Shown here: in pieces, positions 9,593 through 18,600 of the stretch
Layout: the number at the start of each line of letters is the position of its first letter
Numbering within the stretch: position 1 is the first letter of the stretch
NCBI GenBank assembly: GCA_963582345.1
Contig: CAUZSN010000022.1
Location: 1 to 30,019, forward strand
Length of the DNA: 30,019 nucleotides
Reading direction: 5' to 3'
Origin: CAUZSN01 sp963582345
Lineage (GTDB): Bacteria > Planctomycetota > Planctomycetia > Planctomycetales > Planctomycetaceae
Made by a program: the position numbers and the translations under genes
Notes under the pieces: model-generated
Databases searched by the model: none
Told to the model about the DNA's origin: nothing
The model's input: the letters and a program-made list of their open reading frames with translations, nothing else

Positions 9593-11566
9593 CTACGTCG
9601 GGTCGACAATCAGTTGGCATTCTGGCAGACTTTTCAGAAATAGATGGCCATACTGTTTTGTGCGGATGCGTGGATCCAGAATCACGACCTGACCGCGATC
9701 TGTTTTGCGACGGATTAAGCGACCGAAGCCTTGTTTCAATTTAATCACAGCTTCGGGCAACTGATACTCCATAAACGGGTTGCCGCCCCGGGTCCGGATG
9801 GCTTCAACTCGGGCCTCTAACAGCGGACGATCGGGAACGCTGAACGGCAAACGGGTGATAATAACGTTCTGTAATGTGTCGCCGGGAACGTCTACGCCCT
9901 GCCAAAAACTCTCCGTGCCAAACAACACCGACGACTCATCGTTGCGAAAGCGTTCCAGCATTAGCGATCGAGGCAAACCCTGGCCTTGGCAAAACAGCGC
10001 CAGATTCTGGTCCCCCAACCATCCGTTTAGGCGTGCAGCACAGCGTTGCATCATTTTATGGCTGGTGAACAACACGAATGCACGGCCAGCCGTATGAGCA
10101 ACATATTTTTTAATCTTCTCGCAAACGGCCGATTCGTAATCGGCCGGTTCATTGCTGGGATCGGGCATGTCTTCCAGAAGAATTAATTTCACCTGGTCGT
10201 TGTAGTTGAATGGACTGCCCAGTTTTAGGTCGTTCGTCTCGGTCAAACCGACGCGACTCTTAAAAAACTCGAAGCTCTGCCGCCCGACGGAAAGTGTTGC
10301 ACTGGTCAAGATGGTCGATTTGACCTGGTTGAACAACTCTTCTCGCAACACTGGTCCAACTTCGATCGGACAACAGACCAGCTTCATGCGCTGTCGGCTT
10401 CGACCGCCAGACTCCACCCAATAGACAGCATCGCTGATTTTTTGGTTCAGCCATCCGTCGATGGAATCGGCCATAGCCGTGCAGCGACCAGCCGTAGCGG
10501 TTAGTTCGATCTTCTCTTCATCCGATTCCAGTTGCGTGGAAAAATCGGAAATAGAGGCCGCAAGACATTGCAACGATGGGCTCAGCTCATTCGGAATTTT
10601 CGGCGGATTGCGAAACCGTCCGTTATTAGTGCAGTGCTGATGCTCATACGTTCGAACCGCCGTAAAGAAGTCGTCCTGCTGTTGTCGCAGCCGGACGACG
10701 GCCTGTTGGCATTTGTCCAGCTTGTGATGAACCAGCAACCCACGGTTTGTGCGATCGTTGTAGAGTTTATTCAGCAGGTATTGAATCTGCCCATTCGACG
10801 CAGAGAGTCCTAGATGGTCGCCCGCAACCGCTTCGATTTTGTGGGCCTCGTCGAAGATAACAACATCGTAATCAGGGAGTATGTTGGCGCCTTCGCGGCG
10901 GAGCGCCAAATCTGAGAAAAACAATGAATGGTTGACGACCAATAGATCAGCGTCCCAAATTCGGCGGCGGGCCTTGTAATAGAAACAGTGCCTGTAAGTT
11001 TGACACTTCTTCCCCAGGCAGTTGCTGTGTTCACTTTGCACTTCGTCCCAAACCAGCGGCACTGGGTAGAATTCGAGATCGGACCGGCTGCCATCAGTCG
11101 TTTGTTTCGACCACGTCAAAATCTTCTGGAGTTGTTCCAATTCGTCGCGCTGGGCGAACAACGACTGTGCCCGCTCAACAGCTCCCTTCAAGCGGCGTAG
11201 GCTGAAGTAATTTGCGCGTCCCTTAACCAGCACGGCTGAGAAATCAACCGGAAGCACGGCCTTCAAAAATGGGATATCCCGCTGAATGAGCTGTTCCTGC
11301 AAACTGATCGTGTGTGTCGATACGATCACTCGCTTGCGTTTTTCCCGATTTTTCTTGTGAGCCGTCGCGGCCAAAATGGCAGGAATCAGATAAGCAAAGC
11401 TCTTTCCTACACCCGTGCCCGCCTCGACCAAAAGATGTGATTCGTCCGCAATTGCGCGATCAACCGCTGCGGCCATTTCTATTTGCTGCGGACGCTTTTC
11501 GTATTGCGTCAGCCGATTCGCAATGCACCCCTGCTCACCAAGGATCGAGTAAGTATCTAGTGTCAC
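9593..11566 (-). CDS. DinG/XPD-family ATP-dependent DNA helicase
   Basis: Superfamily 2 helicase that would unwind DNA structures in replication and repair. 657 residues from GTG 11566: Q-like motif RPQQIEMA (about 27-34), Walker A EAGTGVGKS (48-56), motif Ia VSTHTISLQEQ, DEAH box VIFDEAH (236-242), then ILTSATLS, the FGTESFWQGVDVPG block, ITRLPF and QGFGRLIRR (motif VI). The iron-sulfur region keeps three cysteines, at about 183, 188 and 194. The first ligand, expected in a KGRxNYxC segment, reads NYFS (Ser at about 122). I chose GTG 11566 because the encoded N-terminus (LDTYSILGEQG) matches family starts; GTG 11629 is an in-frame alternative only 10 bases below the upstream stop. It is the last gene of the uvrA-kinase-phosphatase-helicase run. 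Confidence 0.88.
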   Translation of the reverse strand: MTLDTYSILGEQGCIANRLTQYEKRPQQIEMAAAVDRAIADESHLLVEAGTGVGKSFAYLIPAILAATAHKKNREKRKRVIVSTHTISLQEQLIQRDIPFLKAVLPVDFSAVLVKGRANYFSLRRLKGAVERAQSLFAQRDELEQLQKILTWSKQTTDGSRSDLEFYPVPLVWDEVQSEHSNCLGKKCQTYRHCFYYKARRRIWDADLLVVNHSLFFSDLALRREGANILPDYDVVIFDEAHKIEAVAGDHLGLSASNGQIQYLLNKLYNDRTNRGLLVHHKLDKCQQAVVRLRQQQDDFFTAVRTYEHQHCTNNGRFRNPPKIPNELSPSLQCLAASISDFSTQLESDEEKIELTATAGRCTAMADSIDGWLNQKISDAVYWVESGGRSRQRMKLVCCPIEVGPVLREELFNQVKSTILTSATLSVGRQSFEFFKSRVGLTETNDLKLGSPFNYNDQVKLILLEDMPDPSNEPADYESAVCEKIKKYVAHTAGRAFVLFTSHKMMQRCAARLNGWLGDQNLALFCQGQGLPRSLMLERFRNDESSVLFGTESFWQGVDVPGDTLQNVIITRLPFSVPDRPLLEARVEAIRTRGGNPFMEYQLPEAVIKLKQGFGRLIRRKTDRGQVVILDPRIRTKQYGHLFLKSLPECQLIVDPT

Positions 11567-11639
11567 CGTCGGTAGTCCGTTATCCCCAAAACAACATAGA
11601 ATCCGTCTGTATCGTCCGGATGCAATCACTGATCAAACG

Positions 11640-13406
11640 TCACGGGTTGCGCTGGAAACAGACAATGCACATGTCGTCGTGTTGCTGCGCATCCGAACTG
11701 AACTCTTCTACATCGGTCACGATTCCTTTCACAAGTTGTTCCAAGTCATCCGGTCCACGAGCAATGTAATCCTGCAACCGTTGGATGCCATAAATCTCCC
11801 CGTCGACAGTCATCGCCTCAGTCACGCCATCGGTATAGAACAACCAGGTGTCGCCGGGCTCGATTTTCATACGCACTTCCCGAAACTGCTGGTCCGGCTG
11901 GATTCCAAGCGGCATTCCCGATTGCTGATGGCCTACCGCCTGAACAAAACCTTCGATATCGCGGCGAATTGGACTCGGATGCCCGGCGTTCGCCAGATAG
12001 ACCTCGTGCTTTTGGGGATCAATTACTGCCATGACGCACGTAATGAATCGGTGTCCCAGCCCGCAAGTCGCAACATCTCTGTTCAACGCGGTCATTGCCG
12101 ACTCAACATTGGGCTGTGTCTGAAGCTGGTTCGGCGCCAAAGATTTCAGTCTCACCATCAACAGCGCTGCGGCCAAGCCTTTTCCTGCAACGTCGGCACA
12201 AGCTATAGCCACCTTGGACACGTTGGACACCGTACGATCGAAAATGGTCACATAATCGAAGTAGTCACCGCCGATGTGGTGCGCCGCCTCGTAGTAGTCG
12301 TAGAATAAATAGTCCGCAAGCTTGGGACGCTTGCTCGGCAAGAAACCGAGCTGAACCTGTTGGGCGAACTCCAGTTCTCTTTCCAGGTCACGTTGTTGCA
12401 TGTTCGCTTGGTGTAAACTGGCATTTTCAATGGCCAGACGGGCTTGAGTCGCTACGCTGATCAACAAGTCCAGGTCGTCTTGCGAAAACTGGGTCCGCCG
12501 GTTGCTTGTGCTGATCTGAATCACTCCCAGCGCCCCGTCCGATTGACTGAGCAATGGCGCACAAATCACCGAGCGAATCTTTAAATCGGCTACACTTTCA
12601 CTGTTCTTGAATCGACTATCTTCAGAGGCGTCATCGCTTAAAACGCCGTCACCCTTCTCTAAGACCTGCGTCATGATTGTCATACTGATGTGACCCGCAT
12701 CAGCGTTTTCGCCACGGCGTGTTTTGGACGCCTTGATAGAAAACTCTCCAGTCTTAGCGTCTCGTAAAACGACGAAGCCCTCGTCCGCCTGAGCGAAACT
12801 CTTGAACAGGCCCACAAGAATCTTGTCCAGGACTTCAGTGAGTTCCAGAACCTGGCCAAGGCTCTTGCTAATCTCGACGATGGCTCGCAGCTTCAATTCC
12901 GGATTAACGCTTAAGCGCAAGTCGGAAGCCGAACTAGCATCGAGCACACTGATGATCGACGACTGCCCGGCACTATCGCTTGCATCCACTCCGTCAATAT
13001 TGATCAAGTCATCGGTTTTGGATATCACCGTGGCCTGGTTCGTTTTTGCTTGATTCACTTTCACGCGATCCGCAACCAACAAAGCACTCTCCGTCGAAAG
13101 TCCCTCGGCCGGTGGCATTTCGAAATGAAACCGGAAGACGAAACCACAAACTGTAATCTTGTCAGCTTCGCGCAACTCGAATCGGCCGTCCACTGGGGCT
13201 CCATTCAACTGCGTGCCGTTTCGGCTCCTTAAATCTTCAAGATAGAAGTGACCGTGGCTCTCTAGAATTTGCGCATGATGCCTGCTGACCGCTGCGTTGT
13301 CTAAGACAATTTGGCAGTTCGGATGACGGCCGAAAACAGTTTTCTCGCCGTGCAAGTCACGGATTTGTCCAGGGCAACTACCCTTGAGAACTTTTAGTAC
13401 GGCCAC
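11640..13406 (-). CDS. FHA-GAF-PP2C (SpoIIE-type) protein phosphatase
   Basis: 588-residue signalling protein. The N-terminal FHA domain (about 1-95) has GRHPNCQIVL, the phosphothreonine-binding SRHH (41-44) and SRNGTQLNG (61-69). After a Ser/Asp-rich linker, a GAF domain (about 172-330) would bind a small ligand or partner. A short coiled-coil (NMQQRDLERELEFAQQ) leads into the SpoIIE-type PP2C domain (about 355-588). Its metal-binding acidic residues are in GGDYFDY (D381), ADVAGKG (D405), TDGVTEAM (D526) and HDDMCIV (577-578). The start is GTG. It lies directly downstream of a Ser/Thr kinase gene, so the simplest reading is an antagonistic kinase-phosphatase pair, with the FHA domain docking on a phosphorylated partner. 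No membrane segment, so cytoplasmic. Regulation by GAF ligand or FHA docking is inferred. Confidence 0.92.
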   Translation of the reverse strand: MAVLKVLKGSCPGQIRDLHGEKTVFGRHPNCQIVLDNAAVSRHHAQILESHGHFYLEDLRSRNGTQLNGAPVDGRFELREADKITVCGFVFRFHFEMPPAEGLSTESALLVADRVKVNQAKTNQATVISKTDDLINIDGVDASDSAGQSSIISVLDASSASDLRLSVNPELKLRAIVEISKSLGQVLELTEVLDKILVGLFKSFAQADEGFVVLRDAKTGEFSIKASKTRRGENADAGHISMTIMTQVLEKGDGVLSDDASEDSRFKNSESVADLKIRSVICAPLLSQSDGALGVIQISTSNRRTQFSQDDLDLLISVATQARLAIENASLHQANMQQRDLERELEFAQQVQLGFLPSKRPKLADYLFYDYYEAAHHIGGDYFDYVTIFDRTVSNVSKVAIACADVAGKGLAAALLMVRLKSLAPNQLQTQPNVESAMTALNRDVATCGLGHRFITCVMAVIDPQKHEVYLANAGHPSPIRRDIEGFVQAVGHQQSGMPLGIQPDQQFREVRMKIEPGDTWLFYTDGVTEAMTVDGEIYGIQRLQDYIARGPDDLEQLVKGIVTDVEEFSSDAQQHDDMCIVCFQRNP

Positions 13407-13590
13407 AGTCTGTAAGTCCCCGTGTCGTCAGCAATCAGAAATTGCAAGTCAGTGTCCGTGAACAAGCTCAGTCACTGAAAATCGTGCGGATACATCACCA
13501 CCAGATCGAAGAGTGTGATGTGTTGTGCCAGATGGCGAGTTCGTAAGACTGATCGTCCCCGATTGTATCGCGTCAAGAAATACCCGGCAA

Positions 13591-15495
13591 TCAGCGGATC
13601 GAAGTTTCGAGCGATTCCGGTCCACCATCTTTGCGTCGTGGTTGGCCAAGGTCGCGCTGATCCGGTCCGCCACCTTTGCGGCGTGGTTGGCCGAAGTCGC
13701 GATGATCCGGTCCACCACCTTTGCGGCGTGGTTGGCCAAGGTCGCGCTGATCCGGTCCGCCACCTTTGCGGCGTGGTTGGCCGAAGTCGCGCTGATCCGG
13801 TCCACCACCTTTGCGGCGTGGTTGGCCAAGGTCGCGCTGATCCGGTCCGCTATTGAAGAGCTCTTCGTACCCTTTTGCAACTGCCGTGTCCAAGAAACTT
13901 CGGTTCTGGTTGATCGCTTCACGGACCAAAGATTCCATTTGGCGATCCAAGTTGGTGCGAATTGGATAGAGCTGAACGGCAATAGTTCGCTGTGATTGTT
14001 GGTGATCGCCCCGAAGACAGGCAATCACCGACAGGCCAGCAATCCCCTGCGCCTTTAAGGCGACATCGTCGTCACTGAGCGAAGACAACATCTTGAAGAT
14101 CTGTTCCGCATCGTCAAGGCGGTGAGACGACAAATACAGCATGGCCAAATTCTCGTCCGCCCTTTGAATTTCCAAAATAGCATCGGGAAAGTGCTGCCGT
14201 ACCGCTTTCCAGGCGTCTTCATCGTCGACCAGAGAAAGCGCCAAGTAGTACTGCGCGCTCGCTGTTCTCTGCTTTTGAATTTTATGCTTGGCCTGTACCG
14301 GCGCATCCAAAGGGTTTCCGGGGCGTGACAACCAGCCGATTCCGGATGCGACGACGGCCAGCAACAAACACGCGATCAAATACAAGAACAACTTTCGGTG
14401 AGCGTGCCACGTAAATGAATGCAGCATGCCAATCCAGACCTGCCGTCCGCCTGACGTATTCCAATCGGACAAGTCCAAACCAAAACGGTCCTGTGTCGGA
14501 TGGGTCGTCTTGTCGATCCGATTCAGGTCCTTCAGAACGGCTTTGGCATCCGGAAATCTATTGTCTGGGTGCTTCGCCATCATCTTGTGAATGATCGTGC
14601 AGATTTGGCGAGGCAAATCGGGACGCCGCTGAATCAATGGTTCAGGTTCTTCGGTCAAATGTTTGACGGCGACGCTCATTGCGTCGCCTTGGAAAGGCGG
14701 ATGTTTTGCCAGCAAGTGGTAGCAGGTGACTCCGAATGAATAGATATCACTGCGCTGGTCCACCTTATCACCATTGACTTGTTCGGGACTCATGTATAGC
14801 GGCGTCCCCATGGTGATGCCGTCCTGAGTTAGATTGACACGCTCGCCAGCCAAGGTTAGTTGAGCAATGCCGAAGTCGGCCACTTTGACTCGACCCGTGC
14901 GCGTAATCATGATGTTTTCCGGCTTGATATCACGATGCACGACGCCGGCTTCACCAGCAACCTGCAGCGCTGAAGCGACCTGTTTCATTATGTGCAGAGC
15001 CAACGTAAAACTGGGAGGCCCATTACGAATTAAGAATTCACGGAGGTTCCACCCTTGAACGTACTCTTGGGCAATGTAATGGACTCCGTCGGTTTCCCCG
15101 ATTGCGTAGACCTGAATGATGTTCGGATGATTCAGCCCGGCGGCTGTTGTTGCTTCGCGTTCAAATCGCTTCACATAGACCTGGTCTGATACAAAATCGG
15201 GCCGCAACACTTTAATTGCCAACTGTCGTTTCAACGACGTCTGATCGGCCAGAAACACATCCGCCATCCCACCGCGTCCCAAGCATCTAAGTAGCCGAAT
15301 CTCGCCGAGCATCCGATCCTTAAAATCTTTAATGCCAGACGCTTCGGGTGCATTAACGGATGAATTCACTGGTTTGCTCGAATCTGGTAAGGATGACTTT
15401 GCCCGTTCAGTGCCGCCTGCGTCGCCCTCAGGCTTCGAGAGCTCTCGATTGGTTTCAATCTGAGATTCGCGGGACTCAGAATTATCCATCATCAT
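13591..15495 (-). CDS. Transmembrane Ser/Thr protein kinase (Hanks type) with tandem-repeat C-terminal tail
   Basis: 634 residues from ATG 15495 (GTG 15540 is possible). A Ser/Glu-rich N-terminus of about 60 residues precedes the kinase domain (about 65-325). It shows glycine loop LGRGGMADVF (72-81), catalytic Lys in AIKVL (95), HRDIKPEN (187-194, Asp 189), metal-binding DFG (207-209) and GTPLYMSPEQ (230-239). One membrane helix lies at about 368-389. The roughly 245 C-terminal residues should be extracytoplasmic; the first part is TPR-like. The protein ends in five 15-residue repeats of the type PDQRDLGQPRRKGGG (about 551-625), basic and Gly-rich, then a short PESLETSIR end. The next gene is a PP2C phosphatase. 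A sensor or cell-wall-binding role for the tail is inference. Confidence 0.92.
   Translation of the reverse strand: MMMDNSESRESQIETNRELSKPEGDAGGTERAKSSLPDSSKPVNSSVNAPEASGIKDFKDRMLGEIRLLRCLGRGGMADVFLADQTSLKRQLAIKVLRPDFVSDQVYVKRFEREATTAAGLNHPNIIQVYAIGETDGVHYIAQEYVQGWNLREFLIRNGPPSFTLALHIMKQVASALQVAGEAGVVHRDIKPENIMITRTGRVKVADFGIAQLTLAGERVNLTQDGITMGTPLYMSPEQVNGDKVDQRSDIYSFGVTCYHLLAKHPPFQGDAMSVAVKHLTEEPEPLIQRRPDLPRQICTIIHKMMAKHPDNRFPDAKAVLKDLNRIDKTTHPTQDRFGLDLSDWNTSGGRQVWIGMLHSFTWHAHRKLFLYLIACLLLAVVASGIGWLSRPGNPLDAPVQAKHKIQKQRTASAQYYLALSLVDDEDAWKAVRQHFPDAILEIQRADENLAMLYLSSHRLDDAEQIFKMLSSLSDDDVALKAQGIAGLSVIACLRGDHQQSQRTIAVQLYPIRTNLDRQMESLVREAINQNRSFLDTAVAKGYEELFNSGPDQRDLGQPRRKGGGPDQRDFGQPRRKGGGPDQRDLGQPRRKGGGPDHRDFGQPRRKGGGPDQRDLGQPRRKDGGPESLETSIR
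13621..13845 (-). repeat. Five tandem 45-bp repeats in the kinase gene
   Basis: Five head-to-tail 45-bp units encode the 15-residue motif of the kinase tail. Two variants alternate A-B-A-B-A: A carries TCCACC and GGCCAAGG on the plus strand, B carries TCCGCC and GGCCGAAG. This gives RDLG versus RDFG in the protein and implies that a 90-bp unit was duplicated. The unit length is a multiple of three, so copy-number change keeps the frame. A few substitutions mark the outer copies (for example KDGG in the last and HRD in the fourth). Confidence 0.95.
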
Positions 15496-15637
15496 GATAC
15501 TTTGTCGACTCGTTTGTATACACCGACCAAAACGGCGCACTTACTACCACTTGGCCAAGTCATCGATCGCTGGACCTGCTTTTACTGTTATCATACGTTG
15601 CCTAGTACTGTTGGGAAAAGTGTGAGTGAACGTCGGC

Positions 15638-18600
15638 TCAATTCATTACGAGTTCTTTAAGAAATTCGCGTAGCGGCGCGACGGTGACTTGGTTAACCGT
15701 CTTGAAACGTATTTTGACAGCTTCGTGGCCAGCTCGCTGTGGAATAATGTGTCGTTCGGCACCAAAGGCCGCAACTCGCCCCAAGGCAACCCGACCCGGT
15801 TCGGTGAACAGCGACAAATCGACCCCACCCCGACGCTTGGTATGCATCGCGGCCCAGACATCCTGCTCTCCTTGACGGCGAAAATAGACAACCTGTTTGT
15901 TACTCCAGTCAACCGTGACATCGGACAGCACCTGCTGCAGCAAATCAGCCAGTTTGTCGCAGACTTCAGGTTTCCAGGCCACACGCTTGCGACTAGGGAA
16001 TCCCTTGCGCGACAAATGCCACTTGCGTCCCAGAACCTTCCACGGGGTCAATGCCTTGGGATCGAGTTTCTTGCGGTGTACCTGGCCCAAATACGACCGC
16101 TGCGCCTGCTTCAAAAATTCCCAGAAGTCCGGCGTGTCGATTTCGTTTATCCAATGCACAGTGATTGTAATTTCCTGCCAAGGTCCTTTTAGGTTTTTCA
16201 CCCGGACGCGTTCGGATCTGCCATACACGGGAAGCTCGTCGATATCGTCGCAATGCTTCAGGGCCAGCTGACGATCAAGTTCGTCCCGCTTGAAAGCATT
16301 TCGCTCGACACGAAACTTCAATGTCAGAAACCATTCATCGCCAGTCAACGCGTGCAGGAACCACGTTTCTTGTTTGACATCCGATGTGATCTCGACGACG
16401 CTACGGCTATTCCAATCAGTTGGTCGGAATTCCCGAGTCGTTTTGATGAAGTCAACAATCCGTGCTAAAGCGGCTCCTTCCCAACGGCAGGGACGCCCGT
16501 TGTGACCAACACGCTCGTTGGTGTGCCAGTCGCGACCATCTTTTTGCCAGGGCATCTTCGCACCACGCCCCACCTGACCTAAGTCGAGATCACCGTCACG
16601 GCGACGACTAGCTGCACCAGCGTCGAAAAACTCACGTTCAGTGTGAACGCCTTTGGCCAAGACGTCTTGCAGCATCTCGCCGGTATGGGAGCGGAGAAGA
16701 GTTGAGGGTTGAGAAACGGTCGAAAATTGGACGCCTTTGCGCCACCCGTTTCCGCAGACTTTCTTGGAATGTAACAACTTATGTCGTTTTGTGTGTTCAA
16801 CAATCTGTTCCGGAGTCCCCTGGGCGACGATCCAACCGCCATCGTAGCCCGCTTCCGGGCCTAGGTCGACGATCCAATCGGCCGTTTTGATGACGTCCAG
16901 ATTGTGCTCGATGACGACGACCGTGTTACCCTGCTCCACCAAACTGTTCAAGACTTTCAACAGCTTTTCAATGTCGCTGAAGTGGAGTCCTGTGGTAGGC
17001 TCGTCCAAGATATAGAGTGTCTTGCCGGTGTTTGGCCGAGCTAATTCGGCGGCCAGCTTGACACGCTGTGCCTCGCCGCCCGAGAGCGTCGGAGCCGGCT
17101 GACCCAAAGTCAGGTAATCCAAACCAATGGCACACAGTGTTGCCAGAAATCCGCGGATTTTGGGGATGTTCTGGAACAGGTCCAACGCCTGGTCGATTGG
17201 CATGTCAAGCACATCGGAAATGGATTGACGACGATATTTGACTGCCAAAGTTTCCTTGTTGTAGCGCTGGCCGTGGCATTCATCGCATTCGACCCAAACA
17301 TTGGGAAGAAAGTGCATTTCGATACATTGTTGGCCATTACCTTCGCAGACCTCACAGCGCCCGCCCGACCGGTTGAAGCTGAATCGACCCGGTTGATAAC
17401 CACGAATTTTAGCATCGGGCAATCGTGCGAAGAGTTCCCGAATGTGTTCAAAAACACCAGTGTACGTGCCGGGATTGGATTTCGGAGTGTTGCCCAACGG
17501 CTTTTGGTCAACAACGATCACCTTGTTGATGCATTCCAGTCCGAGAATCTCGTCAAAAGGACCTGGTGTTTCAGTCGTACGGTACAAGCGTTTTGCAACG
17601 GCCTTGGCCAAGGTTTCCTCAATCAGGGAACTTTTTCCTGATCCGGAGACGCCGGTGACACAAGTCAGCGTCCCCAGCGGAATGCGCAGATCAACGTCGC
17701 GCAGGTTATTTTGTTTTGCTCCAAGAAGTTCCAGCCAGCCGACACCGGGTGGGACTGGTCCAGAACCCCTGCTCCTTAAAGAATCCGGGGGTCTTTCCAA
17801 AACGGATATCCGTCGATTATTCGGAATGGGAATCATCCGCTTGTCAGCCAGGAATTGTCCGGTGAGCGAGCTTTTCCTGCGACTCAATTGTTTGGGTGTC
17901 CCTTGTCCGACGACTGTCCCACCCAACCGGCCAGCACCTGGTCCAAAGTCGTACAGCCGATCAGCCGCCTTCAACACTTCGCGATCATGTTCGACCAACA
18001 CCAACGTATTTCCCAAATCGCGAAGTTTATTCAAGGCCCCGAGCAATCGATTATTGTCGCACGGATGCAGCCCGATCGTCGGTTCGTCCAGAACATACAA
18101 GACGCCAGTCAACGCGCGGCCGATTTGGCCCGCTAACCGAATACGCTGGCTTTCACCGCCAGAAAGTGTGGGCAACCGTCGAGAGAGCGTAAGATAGTGC
18201 AACCCGATATCGATCAGGAACGACAGTCGACTGGTTGCCTCTTGCAACAAATCGCCAGCAATCTTGCGCTCGACGGCCGCAAGTTTCATTTTCTTCAAGA
18301 ATGACAACGCTTCGTCCAACGGCAGTTCGCACACTTGATGCAGCCTCTTTCCGTGAACGCGCACGCTGGCAGCATCGTCTCGCAAACGACTGCCTTGACA
18401 GACCGAGCAGGCCACCTCGCCGACTAGATCATACAACTTTTTCCGATATACAAACGAAACCCGCGATGCCTCTTCAATTGCCGGATACAAGCCCTTGTAT
18501 TGGAATTTGACGCCAGTTCGTTTTGCGAACGGAATCCAACGCTCTCCGGTACCGTACAGCACCATCCGTTGATGTGTCGGTTCAAGTCGGTCGAAGGGTA

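Noticed and set aside
13525..13995. Plus-strand frames across the kinase repeat
   Set aside because: Open only because the 45-bp unit contains no stop in these frames; no start signal or family match.
13449..14024. 191-codon minus-strand frame rich in DRISATLANHAAK repeats
   Set aside because: It is the kinase repeat read in another frame. The kinase frame continues smoothly from catalytic domain to repeats, and this frame has no family match.
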